Notes under the pieces: model-generated
What the model was told of the DNA's origin: nothing
Databases searched by the model: none
Seen by the model: only the letters and a program-made list of their open reading frames with translations
Assembly (NCBI RefSeq): GCF_007859815.1
Contig: NZ_SJPH01000006.1
Coordinates: 1-64,000 of the forward strand
Direction of reading: 5' to 3'
Origin: Botrimarina hoheduenensis
GTDB lineage: Bacteria > Planctomycetota > Planctomycetia > Pirellulales > Lacipirellulaceae
DNA length: 64,000 nt
Program-made: the position numbers and the translations under genes
Shown here: piece after piece, positions 19,712-29,349 of the stretch
Layout: each line of letters begins with the position of its first letter
Numbering within the stretch: position 1 is the first letter of the stretch

Positions 19712-21567
19712 TGGCTGAACGCAGCACGATCAAAGCTTTGTTGATGCGGTTCGTCGACGACGAGTTGTCCGAGGCGGACGTCGTTGCATTGAACGAGGCT
19801 TTGGCCGGCGACGAAGCGGTCCAACAAGAGTACGTCGACGCGGCGTACCTCCGCGAAGGCATGCGTAGGTGGGCACACTCTCGCGGTGCGGCAGATGAGT
19901 GGCAAGTCATCCGTTCGGCTGTCGGTATCGGGCCCCCGGATGAGGCTTCTAGCGCCGGGTCCGACGGAAGTGAGTGGTCGGTCGTAGCTGCGAATTCGAT
20001 GCCAAGTGACGCACGCTATTCGCCTGTCGATCTGCGAGCCGCTAGACAACGAAAGAATCGAGTAGCAATCGCCACCACAGCTGCTGCCGTCCTCATATTG
20101 GCGATCGGCGGATGGTACTACAGGCTGTCGGCTACCGGTGGCTTCGTCGCCGCGGGCGACGCCTACGCGGGAGACCTCACGAAGAGCGAGGAAGATCTCG
20201 CGCTATCGGATTCAGATTCAGTCGTCGCGCGACTTACCGCGGCGACGCCGGACGTTCGGTGGAGTGGTGGGAAAGTTCCTTCGGACTTCTTGATGCGGTT
20301 CCGCCCCGGCGACATTCTGGGCATCGAGTCGGGTATTGCCCAGGTGGAGTTCAGCGGGGGGGCGAATCTTGTGCTTTGCTCACCGGCGTCGGTCCAATTC
20401 ACCGGCGGCACGTCAGCGAGGCTGATGAGGGGCTGCGTCACGGGCCGGGCGGATGGCGCTAACTTCGTGCTGGTAACTCCTACCGCGACGGTCGTTGATA
20501 TCGGGACCGAGTTTGGAGTCGGGGTCGGACCCAGCGGAACTGATGTAACCGTGTTTGAGGGTGAGATCCACGTTCACAGCTTGAAGGACAGCGGCGATGG
20601 CGGGCCAATGCGTCGGGTACGGGAAGGTATGTCGATGCGGATCGACTCGAATGGGTCTCCTACTGTGCTCCGCGGGCAACCTGATTACCCGTACCGCCGC
20701 GATCTCTTGCAACCAGCCGATCCCCGAGGCGCCGAGGGGACTGTGAGCCTGCTCGATCTGGTCGGTGGTAACGACTACTTTCGTGCGAGGATCGCTGGAT
20801 CGATCGACCCACGCACCGGATACTGGGGCTCTCCTCCCTGGGTAGGACCGGATCGCCAGCGGGCGTTGCGGGGAGACACCCAGTTCACGGCGACTCCCTG
20901 GAATCCGATGGTGGATGGCGTCTTTATACCTCGCGCGAACGCGAGAGAGATGCAGATCGACTCCGATGGCCACATGGTTCACCTGCCGCCGAACAACGGG
21001 ACATCATGGGGTCCCATCTGGGCGCGGCGCAGCTCCGAGATTGATCGTGACAATGAGTTCCGGACGGCGAACCGTCGTGACCTGTGGGGTAGCGGAACCC
21101 TCGAAGCGGTCCATCGGCGATTGCTAGACGCCAAAGATGGCGTGCTAGGGCTTCACGCCAACGTCGGAATCACGTTCGACCTCGGCTCGATCAGCGACGC
21201 CCAGCGAGCCGACGTCGTCGAGTTCTGTGCCCTACTGCATAACCTCGGAGCCGTCTCCGACGAGGAAGGGGTGCTCGAACAGTCAGTAGCGGATCTGCGT
21301 GTATTCGTAGACGGAAAGCTGAAGTACAGCCGGCTAGACTTCAACGCGGACGACGGCGAGGCGTCGATCGTCGTGCAGCTGAGCCCGAGCAATCGGTTCC
21401 TTACCCTCGTGGCGACCGACTCCGATGGCGATCCGAAGGTCGACCATGTCGTGCTGGTCGATCCTGTGCTGCGATTACAAGACAAGCCGCCGCTTGCGTG
21501 TCAGCCAGGAACGGACGGCCTCTGCTTGGCACGGCTGCTCGATCTGTCGCTGGTTCGTAGTCGGTAG
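19711..21567 (+). CDS. FecR-like transmembrane regulator (anti-sigma type) with large C-terminal beta domain
   Basis: The 618-residue protein has a cytoplasmic N-terminal part with LLMRFVDDELSEADVVALNEAL, resembling anti-sigma segments, one membrane helix near 112-130, and a FecR-like region around 200-300 with FRPGDILGIESGIAQVEFSGG and ATVVDIGTEFGVGV. The C-terminal 250 residues (VGITFDLGSI to VLVDPVLRL) resemble a carbohydrate-binding NPCBM-like fold; this is inferred from pattern, not from alignment. The arrangement suggests a membrane sensor that holds the coupled ECF sigma factor and responds to a glycan outside. It overlaps the sigma gene by one base and is 11 bases before the next gene. 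Confidence 0.8.
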   Translation: MAERSTIKALLMRFVDDELSEADVVALNEALAGDEAVQQEYVDAAYLREGMRRWAHSRGAADEWQVIRSAVGIGPPDEASSAGSDGSEWSVVAANSMPSDARYSPVDLRAARQRKNRVAIATTAAAVLILAIGGWYYRLSATGGFVAAGDAYAGDLTKSEEDLALSDSDSVVARLTAATPDVRWSGGKVPSDFLMRFRPGDILGIESGIAQVEFSGGANLVLCSPASVQFTGGTSARLMRGCVTGRADGANFVLVTPTATVVDIGTEFGVGVGPSGTDVTVFEGEIHVHSLKDSGDGGPMRRVREGMSMRIDSNGSPTVLRGQPDYPYRRDLLQPADPRGAEGTVSLLDLVGGNDYFRARIAGSIDPRTGYWGSPPWVGPDRQRALRGDTQFTATPWNPMVDGVFIPRANAREMQIDSDGHMVHLPPNNGTSWGPIWARRSSEIDRDNEFRTANRRDLWGSGTLEAVHRRLLDAKDGVLGLHANVGITFDLGSISDAQRADVVEFCALLHNLGAVSDEEGVLEQSVADLRVFVDGKLKYSRLDFNADDGEASIVVQLSPSNRFLTLVATDSDGDPKVDHVVLVDPVLRLQDKPPLACQPGTDGLCLARLLDLSLVRSR

Positions 21568-21578
21568 GGCGTACGGCG

Positions 21579-24272
21579 ATGGGGGACCCTCTGATCAAGC
21601 AATCGGTCGCTCGACCTCTCAGCGCAGCTCCGGCGATCTTCGTCCCGCGCAGTTGGTGGCCGACGGTCATCATCACCGTGAGTCTTGTGGTCGTCGTCGG
21701 CCCGCTCGCGAGTGGCGAGACCAGCATCTCGGCGTTAACGCGTCCACCGACGGACGTCCGCAATTCGCACTACCTGTCGAATAGGCCGCCGCTGCAGCCC
21801 GCCGCCTTTGTGAAGCTGCCGATCGGCAGTGTCAAACCACGGGGCTGGCTGTTGGAGACGCTTCGCCGCCAGCGAGCGGGGCTGGCGGGCCGACTTCAGG
21901 AAGTCAGCGCCTGGCTGCAAGAGGACGGCAACGCGTGGGTCGATCCACAGGGCAGGGGGAAGTGGGGCTGGGAGGAGGTGCCCTACTGGCTGCGCGGATC
22001 GATCCTGCTCGCGCAGCTTCTCGATGATGGAGACTTGAACGCCGAAACCGTCGGGTGGATAGAAGCGGTCCTCGCGAGCAAGCGACCCAATGGAGACTTC
22101 GGGCCCCGGCGGATCTTCGGCGACGACGATTCGCCCGACCTCTGGGCCAACATCCTGATGCTGTCTTGCCTCCAGTCCTACTACGAGTGCACGGCAGATC
22201 CCCGCGTCTTAGAATTGATGCTCGGGTACTGCCGCTACGTGGCAACGATTCCCGATGAGAAGATGCTCACGCACTTCTGGCAATACTATCGGGGCGGCGA
22301 TCTGCTTGAAGTCGTTTACTGGCTGTTCAATCACACGGAAGAAGAGTGGTTGCTAGGCCTCGCCGAGAAGGTGCATCGGAACACGGCCAACTGGCGTCTC
22401 AACGGTGACCTTCCTAGCTGGCACGGCGTCAACATCGCGCAGGCCTTCGGGGAGCCCGCGACGTACTACCTGCAGTCCGGAGACTCAAGTGACCTGCGCG
22501 CCGCGTACGACAACTTCCGGTTGGTTCGGAAGAGCTACGGCCGATTTCCGGGCGGGATGTTCGCCGCCGATGAAAATGCTCGCGTGGGCTATCGTGATCC
22601 GCGGCAGGCCATCGAGACCTGTGCGGTCGTCGAGCAGATCCGGTCCGATCAGCAGCTGCTGGTCATTACCGGAGATCCCCTCTGGGCTGACCACGTCGAG
22701 GATGTCGCCTTCAACACCTTCCCTGCGACGCTCGCGCCCGATTACCGGTCGCTCCGTTATCTGACGAGCCCCAATCTTGTCGTTAGCGATAGTCGCGACT
22801 ATTCGCCCGGGATTGAGAACGTTGGGCCGATGTTCAACTTCAATCCGCTGAGCCACCGGTGCTGCCAACACAATCACACGCAGGGTTGGCCGCGGTTCAT
22901 AGAGTATCTTTGGTTGGCCACGAACGACCACGGACTCTTGGCGGCATGCTACGGACCGAGCGTCGTCGAGGCAGTTGTCGGAGACGGTGTCGCCGTCCGC
23001 GTTGTTGAAACGACCCGCTACCCCTTCGAAGAGCAGGTCGTGTTCGACATCACGCCCGACTCACCCGCGAAGTTCCCTCTCTACCTGAGGATTCCCGCAT
23101 GGTCCAAGCGGACCGAGGTCACCCTCAACGACGTCGTCGTGGCGGAGAACATTGCGCAGGGTGGCTATGTCCGGATTGAGCATAGGTGGAAGCACGGCGA
23201 CACCGTCACGCTGCGGATGCCGATGGACGTGCGAGTCCATCGCTGGCGAGACAATCACAACAGCATCAGCGTCAGCCGCGGCCCAATTACCTACGCACTG
23301 CGAATCGGCAGCACGAAGGTAGTCGTCGATCCGACCGACACCGCCGCGGTCGATTCGCAGTGGCGTCCCGTCGTTGACCTCGAGGCGTGGCCGGCGTTCG
23401 AGCTTCATCCAACGACGCCTTGGAACTACGGTTTGGTGCTGGAAGAGCTACCGGTTGAGGACAACTTCCGCGTCGAGCACCGCGAATGGCCGCGGTCCAA
23501 CTACCCGTTCGCTCCGGACTCATCACCCGTAGCAATCCGTTGCGAGGGGAAACGCATCCCTGAGTGGACCGTCGATCTCACCGGCATGTGCGGCCGGTTG
23601 CAGCAAAGCCCCGCCTACTCGGAGGCGCCCACGGAACCGCTCACGTTGCTGCCGATGGGCGCCGCGCCGCTGCGGATCAGTGTGTTTCCGGAAGCGGGCG
23701 ACGACCGCGGCCTCAGGCGTTGGAGAGGCGTTGCCAGCACCGACTTGTCCTACACCCCCGCGGCCTCCTACTGCTCTGCGGATGACCGGCTCTCGGCGAT
23801 GGCCGATGGTCTGCTCCCCTGCGCGTCCAGCGACCAAGCGATCCCGCGCCTGACCTTCCTGCCAAGGACCGGCACGACCGAGTGGCTCCAAGCCGACTTC
23901 GATCAGCCACGCGACCTCCGTAGCGTGAGCGTCTACTGGTGCGACGACTCGTCTCGGTACGACCACGCCCCCACCGGCCCCTTCGACAAGGCGATCAACG
24001 AAGCCGATTGCCGTGTGCCGGCTTCGTGGAGGCTGCTCTATCGGGATGGCCAAGACTGGAAGCCGGTGCAGACAGACGGTCCCTACGGGACCGACGTCAA
24101 TCGATTCAACGTGACCAGTTTCGCCCCAGTTGTCACCACCGCGCTGAGGATCGAGGTGCAGCTCGCGCCCGAAGCTTCCGCCGGCGTGTTGGAATGGCGG
24201 ATCGGCGGTTCGACACGAGAACCGCCGGCGGCAGCACAAGCCTCTGACAACTCACGCGATGCATCCCCATAG
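21579..24272 (+). CDS. exported GH127-like (DUF1680) enzyme with C-terminal discoidin-like domain
   Basis: The 897-residue protein has an N-terminal hydrophobic segment (residues 29-43) and HYLSNRPPLQPAAFVKLP, the signature shared with the paralogue at 10014. Glu346-Thr-Cys348 and HRCCQHN with Cys428-Cys429 match the GH127 metal and nucleophile positions. The C-terminal 200 residues contain LRSVSVYWCDD and AGVLEWRIGG, matching the discoidin-like end of the enzyme at 12053-14644. It is probably secreted and active on L-arabinofuranose-containing glycans. It lies directly after the FecR-like gene and ten bases before the epimerase gene, so it is in the sigma-headed operon. Confidence 0.8.
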   Translation: MGDPLIKQSVARPLSAAPAIFVPRSWWPTVIITVSLVVVVGPLASGETSISALTRPPTDVRNSHYLSNRPPLQPAAFVKLPIGSVKPRGWLLETLRRQRAGLAGRLQEVSAWLQEDGNAWVDPQGRGKWGWEEVPYWLRGSILLAQLLDDGDLNAETVGWIEAVLASKRPNGDFGPRRIFGDDDSPDLWANILMLSCLQSYYECTADPRVLELMLGYCRYVATIPDEKMLTHFWQYYRGGDLLEVVYWLFNHTEEEWLLGLAEKVHRNTANWRLNGDLPSWHGVNIAQAFGEPATYYLQSGDSSDLRAAYDNFRLVRKSYGRFPGGMFAADENARVGYRDPRQAIETCAVVEQIRSDQQLLVITGDPLWADHVEDVAFNTFPATLAPDYRSLRYLTSPNLVVSDSRDYSPGIENVGPMFNFNPLSHRCCQHNHTQGWPRFIEYLWLATNDHGLLAACYGPSVVEAVVGDGVAVRVVETTRYPFEEQVVFDITPDSPAKFPLYLRIPAWSKRTEVTLNDVVVAENIAQGGYVRIEHRWKHGDTVTLRMPMDVRVHRWRDNHNSISVSRGPITYALRIGSTKVVVDPTDTAAVDSQWRPVVDLEAWPAFELHPTTPWNYGLVLEELPVEDNFRVEHREWPRSNYPFAPDSSPVAIRCEGKRIPEWTVDLTGMCGRLQQSPAYSEAPTEPLTLLPMGAAPLRISVFPEAGDDRGLRRWRGVASTDLSYTPAASYCSADDRLSAMADGLLPCASSDQAIPRLTFLPRTGTTEWLQADFDQPRDLRSVSVYWCDDSSRYDHAPTGPFDKAINEADCRVPASWRLLYRDGQDWKPVQTDGPYGTDVNRFNVTSFAPVVTTALRIEVQLAPEASAGVLEWRIGGSTREPPAAAQASDNSRDASP

Positions 24273-24281
24273 AGACGCCCC

Positions 24282-25388
24282 ATGTCAATGAGATCCCTGC
24301 TTCTGTGCGGCATGTCCGTGTCAGCCGCAACCAGCTGCCACGCGCAGATCGTCGAGGAAGACTTCGACAGCATCCGACTGTTCACGCTGCGGAACGCCTC
24401 GGGCATCGAGGTCCGCATTACGAACTACGGGGCGATCATCACTTCGATCCGTACGCCGGACCGCGATGGCGAGCTGGCGGACATCGCACTCGGGTACACC
24501 CGTGTCGAAGACTACATCAACGCGGTGGACAAACCGTACTTCGGGGCCGTGGTTGGCCGCTATGGCAATCGGATCGCGGGCGGGCAGTTCACCTTAGACG
24601 GCGAATCCTACGAGCTCGCCCGTAACAACGGAGAGAACCATCTCCACGGAGGCGTCATCGGCTTCGACAAGGTCGTGTGGGCTGCGGAGCCGCTGCCGGA
24701 GTCTAACGCGCTGCGGCTGACGTACCGCGCCAAGGATCTCGAAGAGGGATACCCGGGCAATCTCGATCTGGAAGTGGTCTATCGGCTCACCGACAAGGAC
24801 GAGTTGGTCGTCTCCTACCGCGCGACAACCGACAAGGCGACGCCGGTCAACGTTACGCAGCACACGTACTTCAATCTGCGTGGCGAGGGCGACGGAACGA
24901 TCCTCGGCCATGAGCTGATGCTCAACGCCGACGGCTACACGCCTGTTGACGAAGGCCTGATCCCGCAGGGGAAGATCGCACCCGTGACTGGCACACCATT
25001 CGACTTCCGGACTAGCAAATCCATCGGAAAAGACATCGGCACCGAAAACGAGCAGCTCCAATTCGGAGGAGGGTACGACCACAACTGGGTACTCAACCGA
25101 GAGGGAGACACGGCGTCACTCGTCCTTGCGGCTCGCGTCTACGAACCCGAATCGGGCCGGGCGATGGAGATCCGAACGACCGAGCCGGGGATCCAGTTCT
25201 ACAGCGGAAACTTCTTGGATGGACGGCTTTTCGGCAAGTCCGGCAAGAGTTACGTGCACCGCGGGGGCTTCTGCCTTGAGACGCAGCACTTCCCCGACAG
25301 CCCGAATCAGCCGCACTTCCCGAGCACCATCCTCCGGCCCGGTGAGCTCTACGAGAGCACCACGGTCTTGCGATTCTTCACCCAGTAA
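24282..25388 (+). CDS. galM: exported aldose 1-epimerase (galactose mutarotase family)
   Basis: The protein has 368 residues with a signal peptide of about 21 residues, so unlike the cytoplasmic enzyme it acts outside the cytoplasm. GalM hallmarks are present: NHLHGG (His120, His122), VTQHTYFNLRG with the catalytic His194, GYDHNWVL and FCLETQHFPD with the catalytic Glu333. The reaction is interconversion of alpha and beta anomers of free aldoses, here perhaps of arabinose or another sugar released by the neighbouring glycosidases. It sits ten bases downstream of the GH127-like gene. Confidence 0.92.
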   Translation: MSMRSLLLCGMSVSAATSCHAQIVEEDFDSIRLFTLRNASGIEVRITNYGAIITSIRTPDRDGELADIALGYTRVEDYINAVDKPYFGAVVGRYGNRIAGGQFTLDGESYELARNNGENHLHGGVIGFDKVVWAAEPLPESNALRLTYRAKDLEEGYPGNLDLEVVYRLTDKDELVVSYRATTDKATPVNVTQHTYFNLRGEGDGTILGHELMLNADGYTPVDEGLIPQGKIAPVTGTPFDFRTSKSIGKDIGTENEQLQFGGGYDHNWVLNREGDTASLVLAARVYEPESGRAMEIRTTEPGIQFYSGNFLDGRLFGKSGKSYVHRGGFCLETQHFPDSPNQPHFPSTILRPGELYESTTVLRFFTQ

Positions 25389-25448
25389 GAAGGGCACCGC
25401 GTCGCTCAATCCTGATCAGCAACCGGCGCCGAGGTCGGCGAGGCGACC

Positions 25449-28418
25449 ATGCAGCGCACCGCACCGCACAAACTATCGCTCGCTCGGCAGGCTCTGTGCC
25501 CGCGGATTGGCCACTCGCTTCGCCGGCTCGCGCGTGCTGTCAGATTGCCTAATCGGCGATGCAGAAGTAACGGTCGTGCCACCGTAACCGTCGCGCTGCA
25601 TATTCTGCTATGCGTGAGCCCGTCTCATGCGGCAGAGTCAGAGCTCCGTGGAGCCGGGTTCGCGTTGGTATTCGACCAGGAACGCGGCAGCGTCACCAGC
25701 CTGAAGTGCGATCACGACCCGCACAGCGCCGAATTCATCAAGCCGGGTCACCTTCTCGGGGACGTCACGCTCAGTTATCGCCGCCCCGGCGAACCGTGGC
25801 GGACCGCGCGACTGGGAGATCCTGGCGCCCATTACATTGTTGAGTCCGATTCGAACGGCGTTGAGGTGCGTTATCGGCTGCCCGGTGACCTCGAACTGGT
25901 CAAGACGTTCGCCCTAAGCGCCTCGCGTCTGGCCTGGATTCTGAAGCTACGCAACCTTGGCGAGCAAACGCTCGAGGTCGGGGACCTCGGCCTCCCGCTC
26001 CGGATGAACACGGACTACGTCGGCGGTGACCTGCAGGACGAGGACGCCGTCCGCAAGACGTACGAGAGCCGGCTAAACCGTCATCGCCTCGTCGCCGGTC
26101 ACGGCTCATTCGTTTACTGGACGAAAGCGATCGGCTTTGGGCCCATCTTGGTGATGACGCCGAGCGGAGCCACGCGTTTGGAGTACTTCGACGCCGGTCA
26201 CACCGCCTTCGTCCACTCGGCCCGTAGCGGTCCCGACGCGCCACAGGGCACGTGGCGCCAGCCCCACACCGGCGTCACCCTGGCGCCGAAGGGAGAGCCG
26301 AACGACGCCGCTCGCTACGGCTTCACCTTCGCTTGGGCCAACAACCTACGTGACGTCCGAGACATCCTCTACGACGACGGCCTCCTTGACGTGTACGTCG
26401 TTCCAGGCATGACGCTGCCGACTGACCTGACGGCTCGCGTTGCGCTGCGCACCCGGAGCCGAACTCTCACCCTTCAGCCGGAGCACCCCGAGGCGACGAG
26501 CATCGTCTACCTCGGGGAGGCCCAGCCGGACGTCCATGTCTACGAACTGGGCTTCTCGCGGCTGGGCGAGAACGCCGTCCGGGTGGATTACGACGGAGGC
26601 CGCTCACTGAAACTGGAGTTCTTCAGCACGGAGTCGTTAGAGACGCTCTACCGAAAGCGCGCCCGCTTCATCACGCAGAAGCAACAGCATCGAAACGGCA
26701 AGTGGTACAACGGCTTGTTCAGCCTCTGGGACATGCGAGAGAAGGCCTTGCGCGGTCCTGAGGACACCGGCGGCCTGCAGGACTACATGGTGGGCGGGTC
26801 GGACGACCCCTCCAACTCGAAGGCGGTGTTGGTCGCTGAGAAGAACGTTGTTCTGCCCGACGCCGACGAGATCGCCGCGCTCGAGTATTACCTGGAGCAC
26901 TTCGTCTGGGGGAAGCTCCAGCGCACCAATCAAGAGCATCCCCATCCCTATGGGATCTACGGCAGCGAGAACTGGTACCTAAACCGCACGACCGCGTGGG
27001 GAACGACGCTGCCCGACCGTATCCGGTCGTACGAGAAGATGTTCGGCGTCCCCCAGGGAACCGGGTTGGGAGCAGAACGCTTGTGGAGGTCGTTCGACTA
27101 CACGACCTTCATCATGCTCTACTACGACATGTACCGGATCGCCGACCAGTACCCCAACCTGGTGACCTACCTCGACGCCCAGGGGTACCTTGAGAGGGCG
27201 TACGGCACGGCCCAAGCGTACTTCCGGGTTCCCTACGCGATCCACTTGGTCGGGCGGCCGCTGTGGTCGCACAAAGGGTACAGCGACTGGGCTTACAAGC
27301 TCGGCAACTTCCATGAGCGGTACCTCATCGATCTCATCCGTACGCTGCGGCAGGAGGGCATGGATCAGGAAGCCGAATGGCTTCGGGGTGAGTGGGAGAA
27401 GAAGGTCAAGTACTTCCTCTACGACGAACCGTTCCCGTTCGGTTCGGAGTTCGTGTTCGACAGGACCGCCTTCGAATCGACGCACGCGATAGCGCGCTAC
27501 GCGATCGAGAACCCGATGCAGCCCGACCGAAACCTCTGGTTTGATCGGAACCGCAACCGTTGGTACTCGCACCCGGACGTTCGGCCCGAGCACGCCGAAC
27601 TGTTCATGAAGAGGCAGATCGACGCCAACATCGCTATGCGTGGGTCGCTGGAAGCCACGTACTACTACCTGGGCTCAGCGCGGGTCGGAGCGAACACGCT
27701 CGACTACATGTCGCAGATGGCCGGCTGGGCCGTCTTGGACTACGGCCTGCATTACAGCGACGACCCCGCGCCGTATGTGCGGCTGGGGTACGCGTCGTTG
27801 TTGAGCTCTTGGGCCCTTGTGAACTCAGGAACCGCCGAATCAGGATACGGCTACTGGTATCCGGGCGAAGAGAACGACGGGGCGGCGGGCTGGTGCTTTC
27901 AGACGCTAAAGAACGGCGAGAACTGGGCTACCGGGACCTCGGCCCGGGGGATCTGGCCCTACGACGGAGAGATCGACCACGGCCTAGCAAGCGGCATCCG
28001 CGCGGCTGCCACCGTCGTGATGGACGACCCCCTCTTCGGCAGGATTGCGATCGGGGGTTCCTACGGCTCGCGCGACGGCTGGAACACCGTTGTGCCCCAA
28101 GACGGCGTACGCCGCCGCCTGCATCTGCTCGTGGGATCGGAACGTGTCCACCTGACGCTGCACACCGACGGCCTACAGAAGTCGGAAGAGGTGCTGTTTA
28201 ACGACGACTTGACCTATCTCAAGTTCCAGCTTGAGAACCGTTCGGGCGTTGCTCACCAAGGCTCATTCGAAGTCAGTGGGTTGCCTGACGGAGAGTATGC
28301 CTTCGTGCTAAACGGCCAGCACATCCGTTCGTTTGACAGCGATCGGGGGCAGAAGATCCATCATTCGTTCGACGTGAGCGGGGTACGCCGGCACACGGCA
28401 CTTGTACAGCGTCAGTAG
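25449..28418 (+). CDS. large exported glycosidase-like protein, resembles DUF5695
   Basis: The 989-residue protein has an Arg-rich leader and a signal-like segment VALHILLCVSPSHAAES around residues 48-64; the long leader makes the true start uncertain. The N-terminal 350 residues look like a beta-sandwich, followed by a Trp- and Tyr-rich region from about 390 to 900 with an (alpha/alpha)6-type pattern (YNGLFSLWDMREK, GSENWYLNRTTAWG, GTAESGYGYWYPGEENDG). The overall layout resembles the DUF5695 family, recalled from memory; the substrate is unknown. The last gene of the sigma-headed operon, it probably handles another linkage of the same glycan. Confidence 0.55.
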   Translation: MQRTAPHKLSLARQALCPRIGHSLRRLARAVRLPNRRCRSNGRATVTVALHILLCVSPSHAAESELRGAGFALVFDQERGSVTSLKCDHDPHSAEFIKPGHLLGDVTLSYRRPGEPWRTARLGDPGAHYIVESDSNGVEVRYRLPGDLELVKTFALSASRLAWILKLRNLGEQTLEVGDLGLPLRMNTDYVGGDLQDEDAVRKTYESRLNRHRLVAGHGSFVYWTKAIGFGPILVMTPSGATRLEYFDAGHTAFVHSARSGPDAPQGTWRQPHTGVTLAPKGEPNDAARYGFTFAWANNLRDVRDILYDDGLLDVYVVPGMTLPTDLTARVALRTRSRTLTLQPEHPEATSIVYLGEAQPDVHVYELGFSRLGENAVRVDYDGGRSLKLEFFSTESLETLYRKRARFITQKQQHRNGKWYNGLFSLWDMREKALRGPEDTGGLQDYMVGGSDDPSNSKAVLVAEKNVVLPDADEIAALEYYLEHFVWGKLQRTNQEHPHPYGIYGSENWYLNRTTAWGTTLPDRIRSYEKMFGVPQGTGLGAERLWRSFDYTTFIMLYYDMYRIADQYPNLVTYLDAQGYLERAYGTAQAYFRVPYAIHLVGRPLWSHKGYSDWAYKLGNFHERYLIDLIRTLRQEGMDQEAEWLRGEWEKKVKYFLYDEPFPFGSEFVFDRTAFESTHAIARYAIENPMQPDRNLWFDRNRNRWYSHPDVRPEHAELFMKRQIDANIAMRGSLEATYYYLGSARVGANTLDYMSQMAGWAVLDYGLHYSDDPAPYVRLGYASLLSSWALVNSGTAESGYGYWYPGEENDGAAGWCFQTLKNGENWATGTSARGIWPYDGEIDHGLASGIRAAATVVMDDPLFGRIAIGGSYGSRDGWNTVVPQDGVRRRLHLLVGSERVHLTLHTDGLQKSEEVLFNDDLTYLKFQLENRSGVAHQGSFEVSGLPDGEYAFVLNGQHIRSFDSDRGQKIHHSFDVSGVRRHTALVQRQ

Positions 28419-29097
28419 TTCTCGAGAGACCTGTGGACTGAGTATGCGTTCGACTGGCCATTTTGAGAATCTCACGTGACAATCCGCCATCGTCGCTACC
28501 ATCCCACATCGACCAAAATCAGTTCTGATCACACGCTCTAAGGTATTGTGCCTCAGGCCAAAGTAGGCAAGCCGCTCGGTCCGAGGCTCAGCGGGTGGAC
28601 CAGCCTCGGCAGGTTAGCTACTCGCCGAATCCGCGTCGGTCAGCTCAACCTCGGCAGCTTTCGGATTGCCCGGCGTTCCCTCCGAGACCAACTTATCGGT
28701 GACTCGCCCGAACGGTATGGCGCGCAAGTAGGCGTGGTCCGCGGCGGATTGACCAATTTAGCTCGATTGCGGGCTCTTCCCATAGCAGGTGACGCTTTCC
28801 AAGCACCCGGGCCCGGTCGGGTCCTCCTGGCCCCCCCGGCCTACCTCAGCGGTACGCGGCATCCAACGTCGTTTTCATATCGGGCGGCGCTAGGCGGTCT
28901 CTCTCGCTGTTCCGATGGGGCGATTTTCGCCAATTCTTGCGTTAAGGGTCGGGTCTCGATGAATTGAGCGCTTCGGCAGTTTCGGCCACCCCCCCCGGGT
29001 GCATGAGGCCCCCCACTACCGCTTGGGCTTCGCCGTTGTCACCTCTACCGGATTTTGCGGCTCGGCAAAGATGGTGAACGGGCGTACCCTTCTGCGT
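28419..29097. other. non-coding junction between polysaccharide island and integrated element
   Basis: These 680 bases hold no recognisable gene. Long C-runs near 28830 and 28990 and irregular composition mark it. A 139-codon frame from a GTG at 28548 has no recognisable domain and is not accepted. The element boundary may lie here, but no copy of the tRNA-Gly 3' end was found by eye. Confidence 0.4.
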
Positions 29098-29349
29098 ATG
29101 ACTCCGCTCCAACGCTACGCCTCGCTAAACCGCACTCATATCGCAGTGCATGAGGCGGTGATCTACCTCGAACAATCGTGGGGGCATGGCGCGCGCGTCG
29201 CAGACCTCGCCGAATTGCTCGCCTTCCCCGAACAAGCGGTACGCTATTATCTGGGCGAACTCGATTCGGTTGGGCTCGTTATTTGGGAACCGGCTGGCGA
29301 CGTGGCTTGGTTTAACGATGGACTCCCTTTGTTGGGTGAGGTCAGCTAG
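29098..29349 (+). CDS. small winged-helix-like protein
   Basis: An 83-residue protein from the ATG at 29098 has VADLAELLAFPEQAVRYYLGELDSVGLVIW, which reads as a helix-turn-helix followed by a wing of an ArsR/MarR-like DNA-binding domain. It could repress element genes. Its TAG stop overlaps the TAG stop of the convergent prim-pol gene through a shared palindromic CTAG at 29346-29349. An in-frame start at 28999 would add 33 residues that do not look conserved. Confidence 0.55.
   Translation: MTPLQRYASLNRTHIAVHEAVIYLEQSWGHGARVADLAELLAFPEQAVRYYLGELDSVGLVIWEPAGDVAWFNDGLPLLGEVS

Noticed and set aside
21532..21550. TTGGCACG sequence near the end of the FecR-like gene
   Set aside because: The -12 GC is not at the required spacing, so it is not a sigma-54 promoter.
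28548..28967. 139-codon GTG frame in the junction region
   Set aside because: No domain, no ribosome binding site, and a composition that looks random; it may be part of a decayed gene.
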